The notes beneath the pieces are model-generated. The model was given only the letters and a program-made list of their open reading frames with translations. It was not told the origin of the DNA and made no database searches. Positions 52,618 through 61,647 of a stretch of DNA of 64,000 nt are shown in pieces; within the stretch, counting starts at the first letter, position 1, and each line of letters opens with the position of its first letter. The position numbers and the translations under genes were made by a program. The DNA comes from JASLCR01 sp036405235 (GTDB taxonomy: Bacteria; Patescibacteriota; Saccharimonadia; Saccharimonadales; Saccharimonadaceae): the NCBI GenBank assembly GCA_036405235.1, contig DASWYA010000001.1, positions 124,001-188,000 of the forward strand. Reading direction: 5' to 3'.

Positions 52618-53697
52618 TTAACGCCCCAGCATTGGAAAAAGTTTTTCTTTCACTGTTCTCTTTGCGGTCTGAATACCAATAGGCTTTACCGCATTATCGT
52701 ACTGAGGTACAAGACGATGAGATGCTTCGGCCTTTAGATTCAAAAGGAAATGTGGATTGTAGAGCTGTGTGGCGGCATGCTTATTTCCATGAAGTTTTAG
52801 AGACTGCATATAGTCACGTGCCACCATACCTGGCCAGGCTACGGGTTTTGTTACCGATTTTCCAGCCTCGGTTCGTGTCCATGCTTTACCGCCAAGATCC
52901 TTTTCTGCATCGACAAGTAAGACTCTAGCCGGATCATAACGATCGATATCGTCTTGATGAACTTTCGTTTTTGCCTGAACCCCGGCTATTTCATCTGTTG
53001 ACTTGTCATAGACAATAAAATCTACATTGAATCGATCATCGGTGTCTTCGAATCTTCGAGGTGCTGGTACTACAATTATGTTTGGATCATCGCGTGAAAT
53101 AGCAAGAAGAATGATGCCTGTATCGAGTTCTGCCATGATTCCAGTTCCGTGTGCACGACCATCCGATAGTTCTTCGCTGAAGTACCTATGATTATTTAAA
53201 ATATGAGTCTGCTGTTGTCGCCACCTTGCGTACTTTAATGCGCTAAATGCAAGGCAAAACATAGAGACATCGATGCCAAAAGATCGATCGGCTTTTGATG
53301 GCTCCAGGCCCCAGATCATTTCCGCCCACGATGTTATCATCACTTGCGACATCCGATGGAAGTTATGCGCCATAGAGAAGCGATACATTAAGGCATGCCT
53401 ATCTTGTTCGGGAATGGATACATCAGATAAAATAGTTTGCTCAATATTTGGCAAGGCTGCCTCGGCGTTTTGCGCTTTGGTATGCTGGACGTACGTCTTA
53501 AGTAGAGTTCTTTCTGTCCCATCGGGGTTGCGGTCGTCAGGATGAGCTTCTGCCATAAGTGAATAAAGCTCATCGCCAAAATACTTTGACCACACTTCAA
53601 AAGGTGCAACCAGCTTTTTGACAGCCTCAGGCGAGTCAGAAATATATTTCTTTTCCGGGTGATGATTATATGGCTGCGCAAACTCTCTCGGATTCAT
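52618..53697 (-). CDS. Hypothetical protein, possible PD-(D/E)XK-like C-terminal part
   Basis: The 359-residue soluble protein has a helical N-terminal half (1-180) and a mixed half containing ELDTGIILLAIS...DFIVYDKSTDEIAGVQAKTKV (about 190-260), a strand-turn-strand with D and K that vaguely resembles a restriction-nuclease-like core (E, D, Q-x-K). That reading is weak. A TTGCTT-17-TACTAT promoter ends 8 nt before the ATG. It stands alone between tRNA-Leu and the kinase-like gene. Confidence 0.6.
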   Translation of the reverse strand: MNPREFAQPYNHHPEKKYISDSPEAVKKLVAPFEVWSKYFGDELYSLMAEAHPDDRNPDGTERTLLKTYVQHTKAQNAEAALPNIEQTILSDVSIPEQDRHALMYRFSMAHNFHRMSQVMITSWAEMIWGLEPSKADRSFGIDVSMFCLAFSALKYARWRQQQTHILNNHRYFSEELSDGRAHGTGIMAELDTGIILLAISRDDPNIIVVPAPRRFEDTDDRFNVDFIVYDKSTDEIAGVQAKTKVHQDDIDRYDPARVLLVDAEKDLGGKAWTRTEAGKSVTKPVAWPGMVARDYMQSLKLHGNKHAATQLYNPHFLLNLKAEASHRLVPQYDNAVKPIGIQTAKRTVKEKLFPMLGR

Positions 53698-53705
53698 AGA
53701 AATAT

Positions 53706-53734
53706 ATAGTACAATAAAATCTGCTTATAAGCAA
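53706..53734 (-). promoter_or_regulatory. Leaderless promoter TTGCTT-17-TACTAT
   Basis: Minus strand: -35 at 53729-53734, -10 at 53706-53711, ATG at 53697 eight bases later. Confidence 0.7.
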
Positions 53735-53749
53735 TACGTAAAACGTGTT

Positions 53750-54535
53750 CTAGCATAAGGAAGCTGTGACGGATTGAAGTGCAGTACTGGAGTTCCAGAG
53801 CCAATAGCTTGCTGCCTTGGTCGCTACGCTTCCTCGCCAAATTGCCATGGTATTTGTCCATTCTTGGGTAATAACTTTTCCGTCGCTTGCGACGATGATG
53901 CTATCTTTGTGAAGAGTCGCGATTGTCACGGGATATGTGATGGTAAATTTGTGCAGTGCCTCGACGACTTGTAAAAGCTGCATGCTGAAAGTAAGCATCT
54001 TTGGGTAGTAGACGCCTTGAAATAGCTTTTGAACTTGAGCAAAGCTTGCAACAATAAGGGTTTTTTCTCTTTCGACCAGGAGCTGAGGGCTATTCTTGAT
54101 CAAATCTATAGCGTCACGGCTGATGGTTACGGGTCCTTCGTGGTTTTCAAGGAATTTTTCGTAAGTAATAGCTGTTTCAGCATTTCGTCCAGCATCGCCT
54201 ATTAGGAGTACGCCATCGGCCCAAGCGGAAGCTGCTTGCAACTCTGTGAGCGCGTCTTGACTTAAGCTCCCGGAAGGGTTGCTGGCAGCAAAAACTACAT
54301 CTAGAAGTGTCGGAGGAATAGACTTTTTCAAGGCGTCGGGTAGTAATACACGTACACTTCCAGCACCAAGTTCGAGTGCATACTGATAGCTTTCTGCGAC
54401 CGCTGAGAAACCAAGCTTGTTGCCGCCAATAATAAGTAACTTGCCTGCCTGGTCTTTTCTCTCAGGCTTATTCCACTCGATATCTGGAAAAAGTGGCTTA
54501 GAATCGGTCTGTTTTTGCCAGTATGACGTGTCCAT
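53750..54535 (-). CDS. NAD(P)H-hydrate dehydratase-like (YjeF C-terminal domain) protein
   Basis: From ATG 54535 (AAAGG upstream) the product is 261 residues (MDTSYWQKQTDSKPLFPDIEW). It has KLLIIGGNKLGFSAVAESYQYALELGAGSVRVLLPD, the ribokinase-like CARKD opening, but the usual GTGD-type catalytic loop is not evident, so activity may be altered or lost. CARKD enzymes repair hydrated NAD(P)H. A longer frame to 54610 is open but overlaps the HAD gene; the 54535 start still overlaps it by 38 bp. Confidence 0.65.
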   Translation of the reverse strand: MDTSYWQKQTDSKPLFPDIEWNKPERKDQAGKLLIIGGNKLGFSAVAESYQYALELGAGSVRVLLPDALKKSIPPTLLDVVFAASNPSGSLSQDALTELQAASAWADGVLLIGDAGRNAETAITYEKFLENHEGPVTISRDAIDLIKNSPQLLVEREKTLIVASFAQVQKLFQGVYYPKMLTFSMQLLQVVEALHKFTITYPVTIATLHKDSIIVASDGKVITQEWTNTMAIWRGSVATKAASYWLWNSSTALQSVTASLC

Positions 54536-55229
54536 CCGTACCTTTCTGTAGAGTATAGGCAATATTTTTGCGCTCGACCACAATCTCCCAGCCTTTTTCA
54601 AGTGAGGCATCCAGAAGGTCTTCGTTGGGGTTGAACGCTATTGGGCGATCCACAAGCTCAAGCATCGAGATATCTCCGCCACTGTCACCGATGGCGATGC
54701 TGTCTTTGAGCGAGAAGTCATGAGCCTCTACGTACTTCCTTATGTGTTCGTGTTTATTGCCAACGGTAACACGAAGCGTCTCGCCAGTGAAGTGATCGCC
54801 TTGCCTCTCGTATAGCCAGCCGATGCAGTCGTCGAAGCCATATTTCCTTGCAAACGGTTCGGCAATTTCTTGCTGTGAGCCACTGATAGCGAGGAGGAAG
54901 TATCCGTCTTTTTTAAGATTTTCAGCAAGGGTGCGGGTAAAATGATGTACCTTATGGCCAGACTGTGCGAGGACATCAGCTACAGCTGCTTCAAAATCCG
55001 CAGTGTTGAGGGTCGGTAGAGTTTTTACATAGATATCGAGCGCTATTGCTTCGAAATCATGAAAATGTGCTTCTCTTGACTGCCATTTATGAAACGCGTC
55101 AAGCAGTTGTGCGGTATGGCTTTCCGAGAGCTTGCCCGTGCGTGCCAATGTAAGTTCAAGTTCATAGTATAGCTGCCAACGAAATAATGTGCCGTCAAGA
55201 TCAAAGATGGCAAGTTTTTGCGTACTCAC
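54498..55229 (-). CDS. HAD-superfamily phosphatase (SerB-like, IB type)
   Basis: The 243-residue protein has motif I FDLDGTLFRWQ near residue 9, motif II in LAISGSQQEI, Lys in motif III and motif IV GDSGGDISMLELVDRPIAFNP. The helical cap after motif I fits the HAD-IB class (phosphoserine phosphatase and similar). Substrate unknown. It lies 3 nt after the exonuclease gene stop and overlaps the next gene, so they are likely one operon. Confidence 0.85.
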   Translation of the reverse strand: MSTQKLAIFDLDGTLFRWQLYYELELTLARTGKLSESHTAQLLDAFHKWQSREAHFHDFEAIALDIYVKTLPTLNTADFEAAVADVLAQSGHKVHHFTRTLAENLKKDGYFLLAISGSQQEIAEPFARKYGFDDCIGWLYERQGDHFTGETLRVTVGNKHEHIRKYVEAHDFSLKDSIAIGDSGGDISMLELVDRPIAFNPNEDLLDASLEKGWEIVVERKNIAYTLQKGTDGHVILAKTDRF

Positions 55230-55232
55230 AGT

Positions 55233-56024
55233 CTACACCTCGATACTTACTGGACAGTGATCTGAGCCCATGACATCCGCGTGGATCTGGGGATTTTTTA
55301 CCTTCTCTGCAATCGCCTTAGATGCCATCCAGTAGTCAATACGCCAACCGACATTTTTCGCACGTGCCCCACCCCACGCTGTCCACCAGCTATACATATC
55401 GGGTTTGTCAGGGTAAAACTTACGGAAAGTATCGGTGTAGCCTGCTGAGACAAAGTCATCGAAGCGTTCACGCTCTTCGGCGGTAAATCCGTGCTTGCCA
55501 ACATTTTCTTTTGGCCTAGCGAGATCGATTTCCAGATGTGCAACATTGAGATCGCCACAGAAAAGTACTGGCTTTACTTTTTCGAGTCGCTGCATGTATT
55601 TAAGGAAGGCTTTGTCCCATGCATTGTAGCGGTACTGAAGGCGGCTCAGATCGCCCTTGGAGTTTGGCGTATAGACAGTCACGACCCAGAAACTGTCAAA
55701 TTCTGCAGCGGTGACTCTTCCCTCTCCGTTACCGTCGCCATATTTGTCTTGGAGTTCGTACTTGGCTGCTATGTCTGCCGGAAAATTGTCGACGACCTGT
55801 AGGGGTTCGACCTTAGAGAAAATTGCCGTACCAGAGTAGCCTTTTCTGATAGCGCTATTGAAATGCTCATGGTACTGAGGAAAATCTATCTCAAACTGGT
55901 CGCGGTTTGCCTTGGTTTCCTGTAGGCACAAAATGTCAGGGTCGTGCTCTTCAATGAATGTTTGCAGTGCGCCTTTGTTTAGGACGGCGCGAATTCCATT
56001 GACATTCCATGAGTACAACTTCAT
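55233..56024 (-). CDS. xth: Exodeoxyribonuclease III / AP endonuclease
   Basis: The 263-residue enzyme shows LYSWNVNGIRAVLNKG, CLQETKA with the metal-binding Glu, GDLNVAH with Asp/Asn, and the terminal GSDHCPVSIEV with the catalytic Asp-His. It cuts at abasic sites and degrades 3' ends in base excision repair. Full length for the ExoA/Xth family. Confidence 0.95.
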   Translation of the reverse strand: MKLYSWNVNGIRAVLNKGALQTFIEEHDPDILCLQETKANRDQFEIDFPQYHEHFNSAIRKGYSGTAIFSKVEPLQVVDNFPADIAAKYELQDKYGDGNGEGRVTAAEFDSFWVVTVYTPNSKGDLSRLQYRYNAWDKAFLKYMQRLEKVKPVLFCGDLNVAHLEIDLARPKENVGKHGFTAEERERFDDFVSAGYTDTFRKFYPDKPDMYSWWTAWGGARAKNVGWRIDYWMASKAIAEKVKNPQIHADVMGSDHCPVSIEV

Positions 56025-56043
56025 CTTAACAGTATACTATGCA

Positions 56044-56072
56044 TTGACACATGGTACATATTAGGGCATTAT
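56044..56072 (+). promoter_or_regulatory. Promoter TTGACA-17-CATTAT
   Basis: TTGACA 56044-56049, CATTAT 56067-56072. It drives the GC-rich gene at 56109 with a leader of about 30 nt carrying GAGGAG. Confidence 0.65.
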
Positions 56073-56108
56073 ATTAATTACTGTCCCCCTACATATACGA
56101 GGAGTATC

Positions 56109-56414
56109 ATGGCAGTTAGCGTCAAGGATTGGCTGGATAAAGTGGTCGGTGATCACCAGTTCAGCCCGAAGAAGACGTACGGCAACCAGAACGGCAACAT
56201 CGTGCTCCGGCTGAAGCGTCCTCTGATTCTCGAGAGCTTCATGGGACGCGAGATGCGGCTCGGTGGCGCGGGTATGGAAGTCTGCATCTTCCGTCACTAC
56301 AGGAGCAACGGCAGCGAAACGCTGGCGACCATCTTCGAGCCCAACCGGCAAGTCTCGATCCTCGCTGGAGGGGTTGTGCGGGTTCGCCCGTATCCTTCCG
56401 GCACCACCGAGTAG
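56109..56414 (+). CDS. GC-rich orphan hypothetical protein, probably foreign
   Basis: A 101-residue soluble protein (MAVSVKDWLDKVVGDHQF...) with no recognised family. Sampled stretches are about 60 percent GC against about 43 percent in nearby genes, with codons such as CGG, CTC, CTG and ATC preferred. GAGGAG lies 5 nt upstream of the ATG. It has its own promoter and a GC-rich hairpin. The style matches the orphan at 28269, so both may share an origin. Confidence 0.65.
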   Translation: MAVSVKDWLDKVVGDHQFSPKKTYGNQNGNIVLRLKRPLILESFMGREMRLGGAGMEVCIFRHYRSNGSETLATIFEPNRQVSILAGGVVRVRPYPSGTTE

Positions 56415-56424
56415 TAGGGACAGT

Positions 56425-56450
56425 CCCAGGCGCTCTTCGGAGCGTCTGGG
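56425..56450 (+). terminator. GC-rich hairpin after the 56109 gene
   Basis: CCCAGGCGCTC-ttc-GGAGCGTCTGGG stem with one G-U pair; little T tract follows. Confidence 0.65.
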
Positions 56451-56462
56451 CAGTCCAAGATT

Positions 56463-56936
56463 TTAGTGTGACCCGAGCTGACGTTTGACGTCACGAATCT
56501 CGTCACGCTTTTTTAATGCATAGCGCTTATCGTAGGTTTTCTTACCTTTTCCAAGAGCGATGACAAGTTTGATATATCGCCCACCCGTGAGAAGTTTGGT
56601 TGGTACTATTGTCATGCCACTGGCTTTTTTCGCGGCAAATGAGTCAATTTGCCGTCGAGAGGCAAGAAGTTTACGCGGACTCGTGTCGACGGTACGGCTA
56701 TTTTGCCCTTTTTCGTTTAACTTCAGGCTAAAGCTAGCGTTATTGAGCCACAGCTCGCTATCTTTTAGACTTACGAAAGATCCCTTTAGCTGTATGTGAC
56801 CATCACGTGCAGCGCGGACTTCTGCTCCGGTCAGACTGAGGCCGGCCACGATCTCATCGCCGAGCTCATAGTCAAAACGAGCTCGTCTGTTGACGAGACC
56901 ACCTGGAAGTTGTTTTTTAGGGTGACTTTTCTTCAT
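56463..56936 (-). CDS. smpB: SsrA-binding protein SmpB
   Basis: The 157-residue protein has RRARFDYELGDEIVAGLSLTGAEVRAARDGHIQLKGSFV and the basic C-terminal tail KGKKTYDKRYALKKRDEIRDVKR, as expected. It brings tmRNA to stalled ribosomes. tmRNA itself was not recognised in this window. Its convergent neighbour is the GC-rich orphan. Confidence 0.95.
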   Translation of the reverse strand: MKKSHPKKQLPGGLVNRRARFDYELGDEIVAGLSLTGAEVRAARDGHIQLKGSFVSLKDSELWLNNASFSLKLNEKGQNSRTVDTSPRKLLASRRQIDSFAAKKASGMTIVPTKLLTGGRYIKLVIALGKGKKTYDKRYALKKRDEIRDVKRQLGSH

Positions 56937-56990
56937 CGTGAATTCACTTTCTATAGACTATTGTACCAGTGGCTGCTATAGTCGATCGAG

Positions 56991-57800
56991 ATGGTTGAGA
57001 AAAATCTCCCAAAATTGATTACTTTTGACGGCGAGGCGCGCTCCGGTAAGGGTACGATAGTTCAAGCAACGAAAGACTATCTGCGTGATGAATCTGGCTA
57101 TAAAGTGATGTTGATTGATGCAGGACAAGTATTCCGTGTACTTGTAGTAGCTGCGACCCGTGCTGGAATTAACCTTGACGACCAAGCAGCGATTGATGAA
57201 TTTTTGGCTGATGAGGCTGAGGTAGAACGGTGCGTAGAGCTTGTGAAACAAGTCTACCGTATGTCAAAAGATGAACGCGACAATCTTCTTTATACCAACG
57301 AAGTCGGTGCAAATAGCGCAAAGATTGGCGCAAGGCCACTGAGTCAAGCTTTTAAAGATGATTTACTGAAGAAGTGGCTGAAGAATGCTCAGGCTGAAGG
57401 ATATGAGATCGTACTTCTCGATGGTCGCGCTCTCGAGGAAGTTGGGAATATGCTTGAGAACGAAGGACTTTGTAGTTATATTTTAGGGCTTTACTTCATT
57501 TGTAATCCTGAAGTAGGTGCACGTCGAACTCTGGGCTACGCTAACAAGGAGTATAACCAGCTTGATGATACGGAGCGAGCTGAAGTTGACGAGCTTGCGG
57601 CTCAAATAAAGGCGCGCAACGCGGCTGATGCGGAACGTACAGTGCAGCCGATCGTTCGTCCAGCGGGAGCCAAAGTGCATCACCTCCCAGAAGTGATTAC
57701 TGTAGAACAAAAAATGCACTTGATTGATACGAGCGCCAAAATGTCGAAAGTTGATATGTCTCGCCCGATTGAACAGCTTGTTGCCGCCACACTCAAGTAA
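56991..57800 (+). CDS. Cytidylate-kinase-like P-loop kinase
   Basis: The 269-residue protein has a P-loop ITFDGEARSGKGTIVQ (about 11-26), an ADAGQVFR-type acceptor segment VMLIDAGQVFRVL, IVLLDGRALEEVG, and the lid region YFICNPEVGARRTLGY. This resembles Cmk (usual length about 220-230) with extra C-terminal residues. CMP/dCMP phosphorylation is inferred. Extended -10 TGCTATAGT ends 8 nt before the ATG, so leaderless. Confidence 0.78.
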   Translation: MVEKNLPKLITFDGEARSGKGTIVQATKDYLRDESGYKVMLIDAGQVFRVLVVAATRAGINLDDQAAIDEFLADEAEVERCVELVKQVYRMSKDERDNLLYTNEVGANSAKIGARPLSQAFKDDLLKKWLKNAQAEGYEIVLLDGRALEEVGNMLENEGLCSYILGLYFICNPEVGARRTLGYANKEYNQLDDTERAEVDELAAQIKARNAADAERTVQPIVRPAGAKVHHLPEVITVEQKMHLIDTSAKMSKVDMSRPIEQLVAATLK

Positions 57801-57802
57801 CA

Positions 57803-57831
57803 TTGCGCAAATATATAAATGATGTTATAAT
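57803..57831 (+). promoter_or_regulatory. Leaderless promoter TTGCGC-17-TATAAT
   Basis: TTGCGC 57803-57808 and TATAAT 57826-57831; ATG at 57841 after 9 nt. The -35 begins 2 nt after the previous stop codon. Confidence 0.7.
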
Positions 57832-57840
57832 ATAAGCATT

Positions 57841-58836
57841 ATGACACTAAAAGATCACTTCCCAGAGCTATATGATAATAATCTATGGAACGAGCAAGAT
57901 GACGAGGCATATGAGCGCTTCAATCATGATTTTACGCCAGAAAAATTCCAAGATGCAGTTGATGGCGCAATAACAACGCGCGAAGTCGGAGGAAGAAACT
58001 TCAGGGTGTTTGTTGATACTCCAGTCGAGCATAATGGCTCGAGTATTGCAATTCCTGGCGAGTATGCAAATGGTACAAAAGAAGCGGGATTTGATAGGCC
58101 GAGCGGTGCTTTCCGTCGTGGATTGGCTATACGCGCTATCGTAGATCCGGCGGCTCGACTGATTGTATTGCCAAATGACACATTATTCGAAAATAATCTT
58201 AATCTGTCAAAAGACGAACGCAGAGTAATTGGAAAAGGCGGTCTTACTCTTCCGCTTGTTGATCGTCTACGCATTGCAATTGAGGATACTGATCGTGTTA
58301 CTATGGTTGGCTTCTCGCAAGGCGCAGTGGTTGCTAATGACTATGCGGCGGTAGGCGCCCCGCTTGACGCTCTAGCTATTGTCGAGGCACCAAATGTCGT
58401 AGAGAGAAGTAAGCTGAGTCTTGCGCTGGAATTTCCTAAGTCTGGTGGTCATTTACATGACAACTTTGCCGTGAGTGGCCTTGCACCTCAGACTGCTAAA
58501 GAGAGGAGCCATGGTGAACGTGCATACGGTCTTGATATCTTGACACGGTCAAATATAGCTCTTCTTAACCCTATGAGGCGTAATTCTATGAGTGATGGCA
58601 TCGCGTCTGCTTTAGATGCTCATGCTGGTGTCGTGCACACATGGGCGGCTGACACGGATGTGTCACCAGCAGATGTAAACAAGCGCATTGCTAAGAAATT
58701 TCAAGATGATGAACTCTATCAGTCTTATGAATTTGCCGGAGATTTTGCAGATCATAGTATTACAAACGTATATCCTTTAGGCGCTGCGGTGACTCGTCGA
58801 GCAATTCAGCTCGGAGATACGTCAATATCAGATTAG
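57841..58836 (+). CDS. Alpha/beta-hydrolase-like protein
   Basis: A 331-residue protein with a hydrolase elbow MVGFSQGAVVANDYAA (Ser near residue 159) and a C-terminal His region (FADHSITNVYP). No signal peptide. It somewhat resembles the hydrolase-like protein at 35859 in architecture. Substrate unknown. Expressed from its own leaderless promoter; the next gene has another. Confidence 0.65.
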   Translation: MTLKDHFPELYDNNLWNEQDDEAYERFNHDFTPEKFQDAVDGAITTREVGGRNFRVFVDTPVEHNGSSIAIPGEYANGTKEAGFDRPSGAFRRGLAIRAIVDPAARLIVLPNDTLFENNLNLSKDERRVIGKGGLTLPLVDRLRIAIEDTDRVTMVGFSQGAVVANDYAAVGAPLDALAIVEAPNVVERSKLSLALEFPKSGGHLHDNFAVSGLAPQTAKERSHGERAYGLDILTRSNIALLNPMRRNSMSDGIASALDAHAGVVHTWAADTDVSPADVNKRIAKKFQDDELYQSYEFAGDFADHSITNVYPLGAAVTRRAIQLGDTSISD

Positions 58837-58857
58837 TAACTTGTATAATAGCTATAA

Positions 58858-60753
58858 GTGAAAACAATATACCTCCATGGCTTTACTGGCGATAAGCACG
58901 GTCTAGAACCGCTTGCTGCCGAGCTAAAATTCTCAGACAAGGTGCTTATTGATTTGCCTGCGTTTGGGTTTAATAAGCAGACGTATTCGTTAGACTGGGC
59001 GAGCTATCTTAAAGCGGTCAAAAAGACCATAGATCCTCACTTAGGTAAAGGGGGTATCCGTCTCATTGGTCATTCGTACGGATGCATGGTTGCATATGGG
59101 TTGGCTGTGAGGTATCCAGAACTTGTGCGAGAACTGATCTTGATCTGTCCGGTAGCCAGAGGGAGTATGGTGCAGCGACTATTTCTTGGGTTGAATACTG
59201 TACTTCTTTCTGCTGTGAATGGTGACGTTGTCACAAGGCTATATAGTCTGCCTGTGATGGTGAATCTGGCTTCGGTAGTGTCATGGCGGCCATCGTGGCC
59301 ACGAGGTGCACTGAGTCGCATTATGAAAATGCGCAAGGCAGAGTCAAAACAATATAGTCCTAAGCAGCTCGAGCTTCTTGGGCTTGTGAAAGAGTTCAGG
59401 AAGACATTTCAGACAGCTCACGCGGAAATACCTGCTGTTATCGTGCACGCATCTGCAGATGCACTTGTAGCAAAAAGTGATCCCGGATGGTACCAAAAGA
59501 GACTCAGAGGAGAGATCCTACAGGTAAAAGGTGGGCATCTTGCTCCTATCGCAAGAGTAAGCGAGACTGCAAAGGAGATTACAAAGCGTTATACTGCTAT
59601 TATGTCTCAAGCTGCATCTAAGCCCAAAATTGGTCTCAAAATTATCATAATGACAGCAGCATTTGGTGCTGGGCATAAATCGGTTGCAAGGCATCTTGCG
59701 GAGCTTCTCAAGAATCTTGATAAAGACGCCGATATCAAGACTGTAGATGTAATTGCTGATGCATGGCCATGGTTTGGGAAGGCTTCCTCGGACACGTACG
59801 CGTCATCGACAGCCAACTCTTCATTCCTGTTTAAGGTTTACTATCACTTGACTGACAGGTTCCCTGCTCCGCTTCGCTGGTTTGCAGGCGCGGCCTTTCA
59901 TCGCTACGCCAAGGAAAAATACGCCAAAGAGCAACCAGATTTGATCGTGTCCACTTTCCCGTTTTTGGCAGATGTGGCTGTGGCTGGGCGTAATGCAAAT
60001 CAAGGCCATGCGCCCGTAGTGGTGGTGGTGACTGATGCGGGCAATGTGCAGGGTATATGGATTTCCAAGCATGCAGATATGACCTTTACGGCTACGCCCG
60101 ACACTGTCGATTATCTTAAAAAGCGCGGTATGAAGAGTGGCAAAGTTATGTATGCTGGGTTCCCCCAGCCTCCTGAAAAGCCGAAGTTAGACAAGCAATC
60201 TCTTAGGGAGGAGTTAGGCTTGGAAAAAGATTGCTTTACTGTCCTGCTGACTGCTGGCGGACAGGGCCTTAGCCCGACGCGTGCGCTTAATATGGCGAAA
60301 GCACTGGCTGATATTAAAGACCCGTTCCAGGTAGTCCTAAATGCAGGCACGAACGACGAGCTCAAGCGGGAGTTTGAGAAATTATCTTTTGACCAGGCAA
60401 AAAAAGTTATCGTGACGGGCTTCACTGATAAGTTGCACGATTACATGAGAGCTTCAGACGTGGCATGCACGAAAGCGGGATGGCTTACTATTCAAGAAGC
60501 AATCACGCTTGGGACGCCTCTTGTCATCTACAATGCAATCCCCGGCCACGAAGAGCAGAATGTGCATTTTGCGGTGTCGCGCGAGTTTGGCTTCTTCTCT
60601 GATGATCCGAGACAATGTGTTGAATTTATTGAGCGTGCAATGAAGCAACCGAAGCTCCTAGCTGCATATCATAAGAATATGCAAGCATTTATGGCTGAAA
60701 GTGATCCAAATGTGTTTACTGCGGCGATTAAAGAACTACTTAACGATACTTAG
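58858..60753 (+). CDS. Fusion of alpha/beta hydrolase and MGDG-synthase-type glycosyltransferase
   Basis: The 631-residue protein starts at GTG 58858, 8 nt after TATAAT (58844-58849). Residues 1-245 are a hydrolase: LHGFTGDKHG, Ser73 in IGHSYGCM, Asp near 202 and His in GGHLAPI. Residues 255-631 are a GT28/MGDG-synthase-like glycosyltransferase: MTAAFGAGHKSVARHLAELL, VVVVTDAG, TAGGQGLSPTRALN and ACTKAGWLTIQEAI with PGHEEQN. It could process and glycosylate a lipid in the inner leaflet. The domain pairing in a single chain is unusual. Confidence 0.85.
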   Translation: MKTIYLHGFTGDKHGLEPLAAELKFSDKVLIDLPAFGFNKQTYSLDWASYLKAVKKTIDPHLGKGGIRLIGHSYGCMVAYGLAVRYPELVRELILICPVARGSMVQRLFLGLNTVLLSAVNGDVVTRLYSLPVMVNLASVVSWRPSWPRGALSRIMKMRKAESKQYSPKQLELLGLVKEFRKTFQTAHAEIPAVIVHASADALVAKSDPGWYQKRLRGEILQVKGGHLAPIARVSETAKEITKRYTAIMSQAASKPKIGLKIIIMTAAFGAGHKSVARHLAELLKNLDKDADIKTVDVIADAWPWFGKASSDTYASSTANSSFLFKVYYHLTDRFPAPLRWFAGAAFHRYAKEKYAKEQPDLIVSTFPFLADVAVAGRNANQGHAPVVVVVTDAGNVQGIWISKHADMTFTATPDTVDYLKKRGMKSGKVMYAGFPQPPEKPKLDKQSLREELGLEKDCFTVLLTAGGQGLSPTRALNMAKALADIKDPFQVVLNAGTNDELKREFEKLSFDQAKKVIVTGFTDKLHDYMRASDVACTKAGWLTIQEAITLGTPLVIYNAIPGHEEQNVHFAVSREFGFFSDDPRQCVEFIERAMKQPKLLAAYHKNMQAFMAESDPNVFTAAIKELLNDT

Positions 60754-60776
60754 TGGTATACTAATGCATAGTATTT

Positions 60777-61640
60777 ATGCAAAAACAACCAACAGTCTCT
60801 ATAGTTATACCCGCATATAACGAAGAGGAATCTATCGAACGGTGTCTTATGAGCTGCGCTGAGCAGTCTGATATGGCTGATGAAATTATTGTGATCGATA
60901 ACAATTCAACCGACGAGACGGTAGAAATCGTAAAGGCATTTGCCAAAGCTCATCCGGCTGCACGCATCAGCCTCTTTAAGGAGAAGAAACAAGGTATTAT
61001 TCCAGCACGTAATACCGGTATTCGAAAAGCTAGCTGTGATGTTGTAGGGCGTATCGATGCCGATACACGACTAGAGGATGGCTGGGTGACGGCAATTCGC
61101 GAAACATTCAGCGATGAGTCTGTGTCAGCGGCATCGGGTCCAGTGCTTTATCATGATATGCCGCTTAAGAAATTTGGTTTTAAGGCTGATGATCGTATTC
61201 GAAAAACATTGATAAAAAATGCTAAAGACCACCGCTTTTTATTTGGCAGCAACATGGCTGTCAGAAAAACTGCATGGGATCAGGTATTCAGACATTTGGC
61301 TCTGGACGAGGCGGACGAGCTTCACGAAGATGTAGATATCGCACTCACTTTTTTCGAGAACGATCTGGAGATTGTGTATGCGCCGGGCATGATTGCAGGA
61401 ATGTCTTCTCGTCGATTAGAAGATTCGCCTCGTGATTTCTACAATTACGTCATGCGATTTGAGCGAACTTACAAGGCGCATGGAGTAAAGAGTGCACGAG
61501 CGCGTGTTCCTATCTTTATCTATCTCATGATTTACTTCCCTGTCAGGACAATTCGAAAGTTTTACGATGGTGAGACGAGTAAATTTACACTCGAAAAACT
61601 ACGTGAAGATCTCAAAATTATAGGTGGTCGCGAAAAGTAG
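60777..61640 (+). CDS. Family 2 glycosyltransferase
   Basis: The 287-residue GT2 has SIVIPAYNEEESIERCLMSC, IVIDNNSTDETVEI, the DxD region GRIDADTRLEDGW, and LHEDVDIALTF as the catalytic acid site. TATACT lies 14 nt before the ATG, giving an 8-nt leader at most. With the fusion protein upstream (23 bp away) it suggests envelope glycolipid or polysaccharide synthesis. A C-terminal hydrophobic patch (IFIYLMIYFPVRTI) may bind membrane. Confidence 0.88.
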   Translation: MQKQPTVSIVIPAYNEEESIERCLMSCAEQSDMADEIIVIDNNSTDETVEIVKAFAKAHPAARISLFKEKKQGIIPARNTGIRKASCDVVGRIDADTRLEDGWVTAIRETFSDESVSAASGPVLYHDMPLKKFGFKADDRIRKTLIKNAKDHRFLFGSNMAVRKTAWDQVFRHLALDEADELHEDVDIALTFFENDLEIVYAPGMIAGMSSRRLEDSPRDFYNYVMRFERTYKAHGVKSARARVPIFIYLMIYFPVRTIRKFYDGETSKFTLEKLREDLKIIGGREK

Positions 61641-61647
61641 TACGAAT

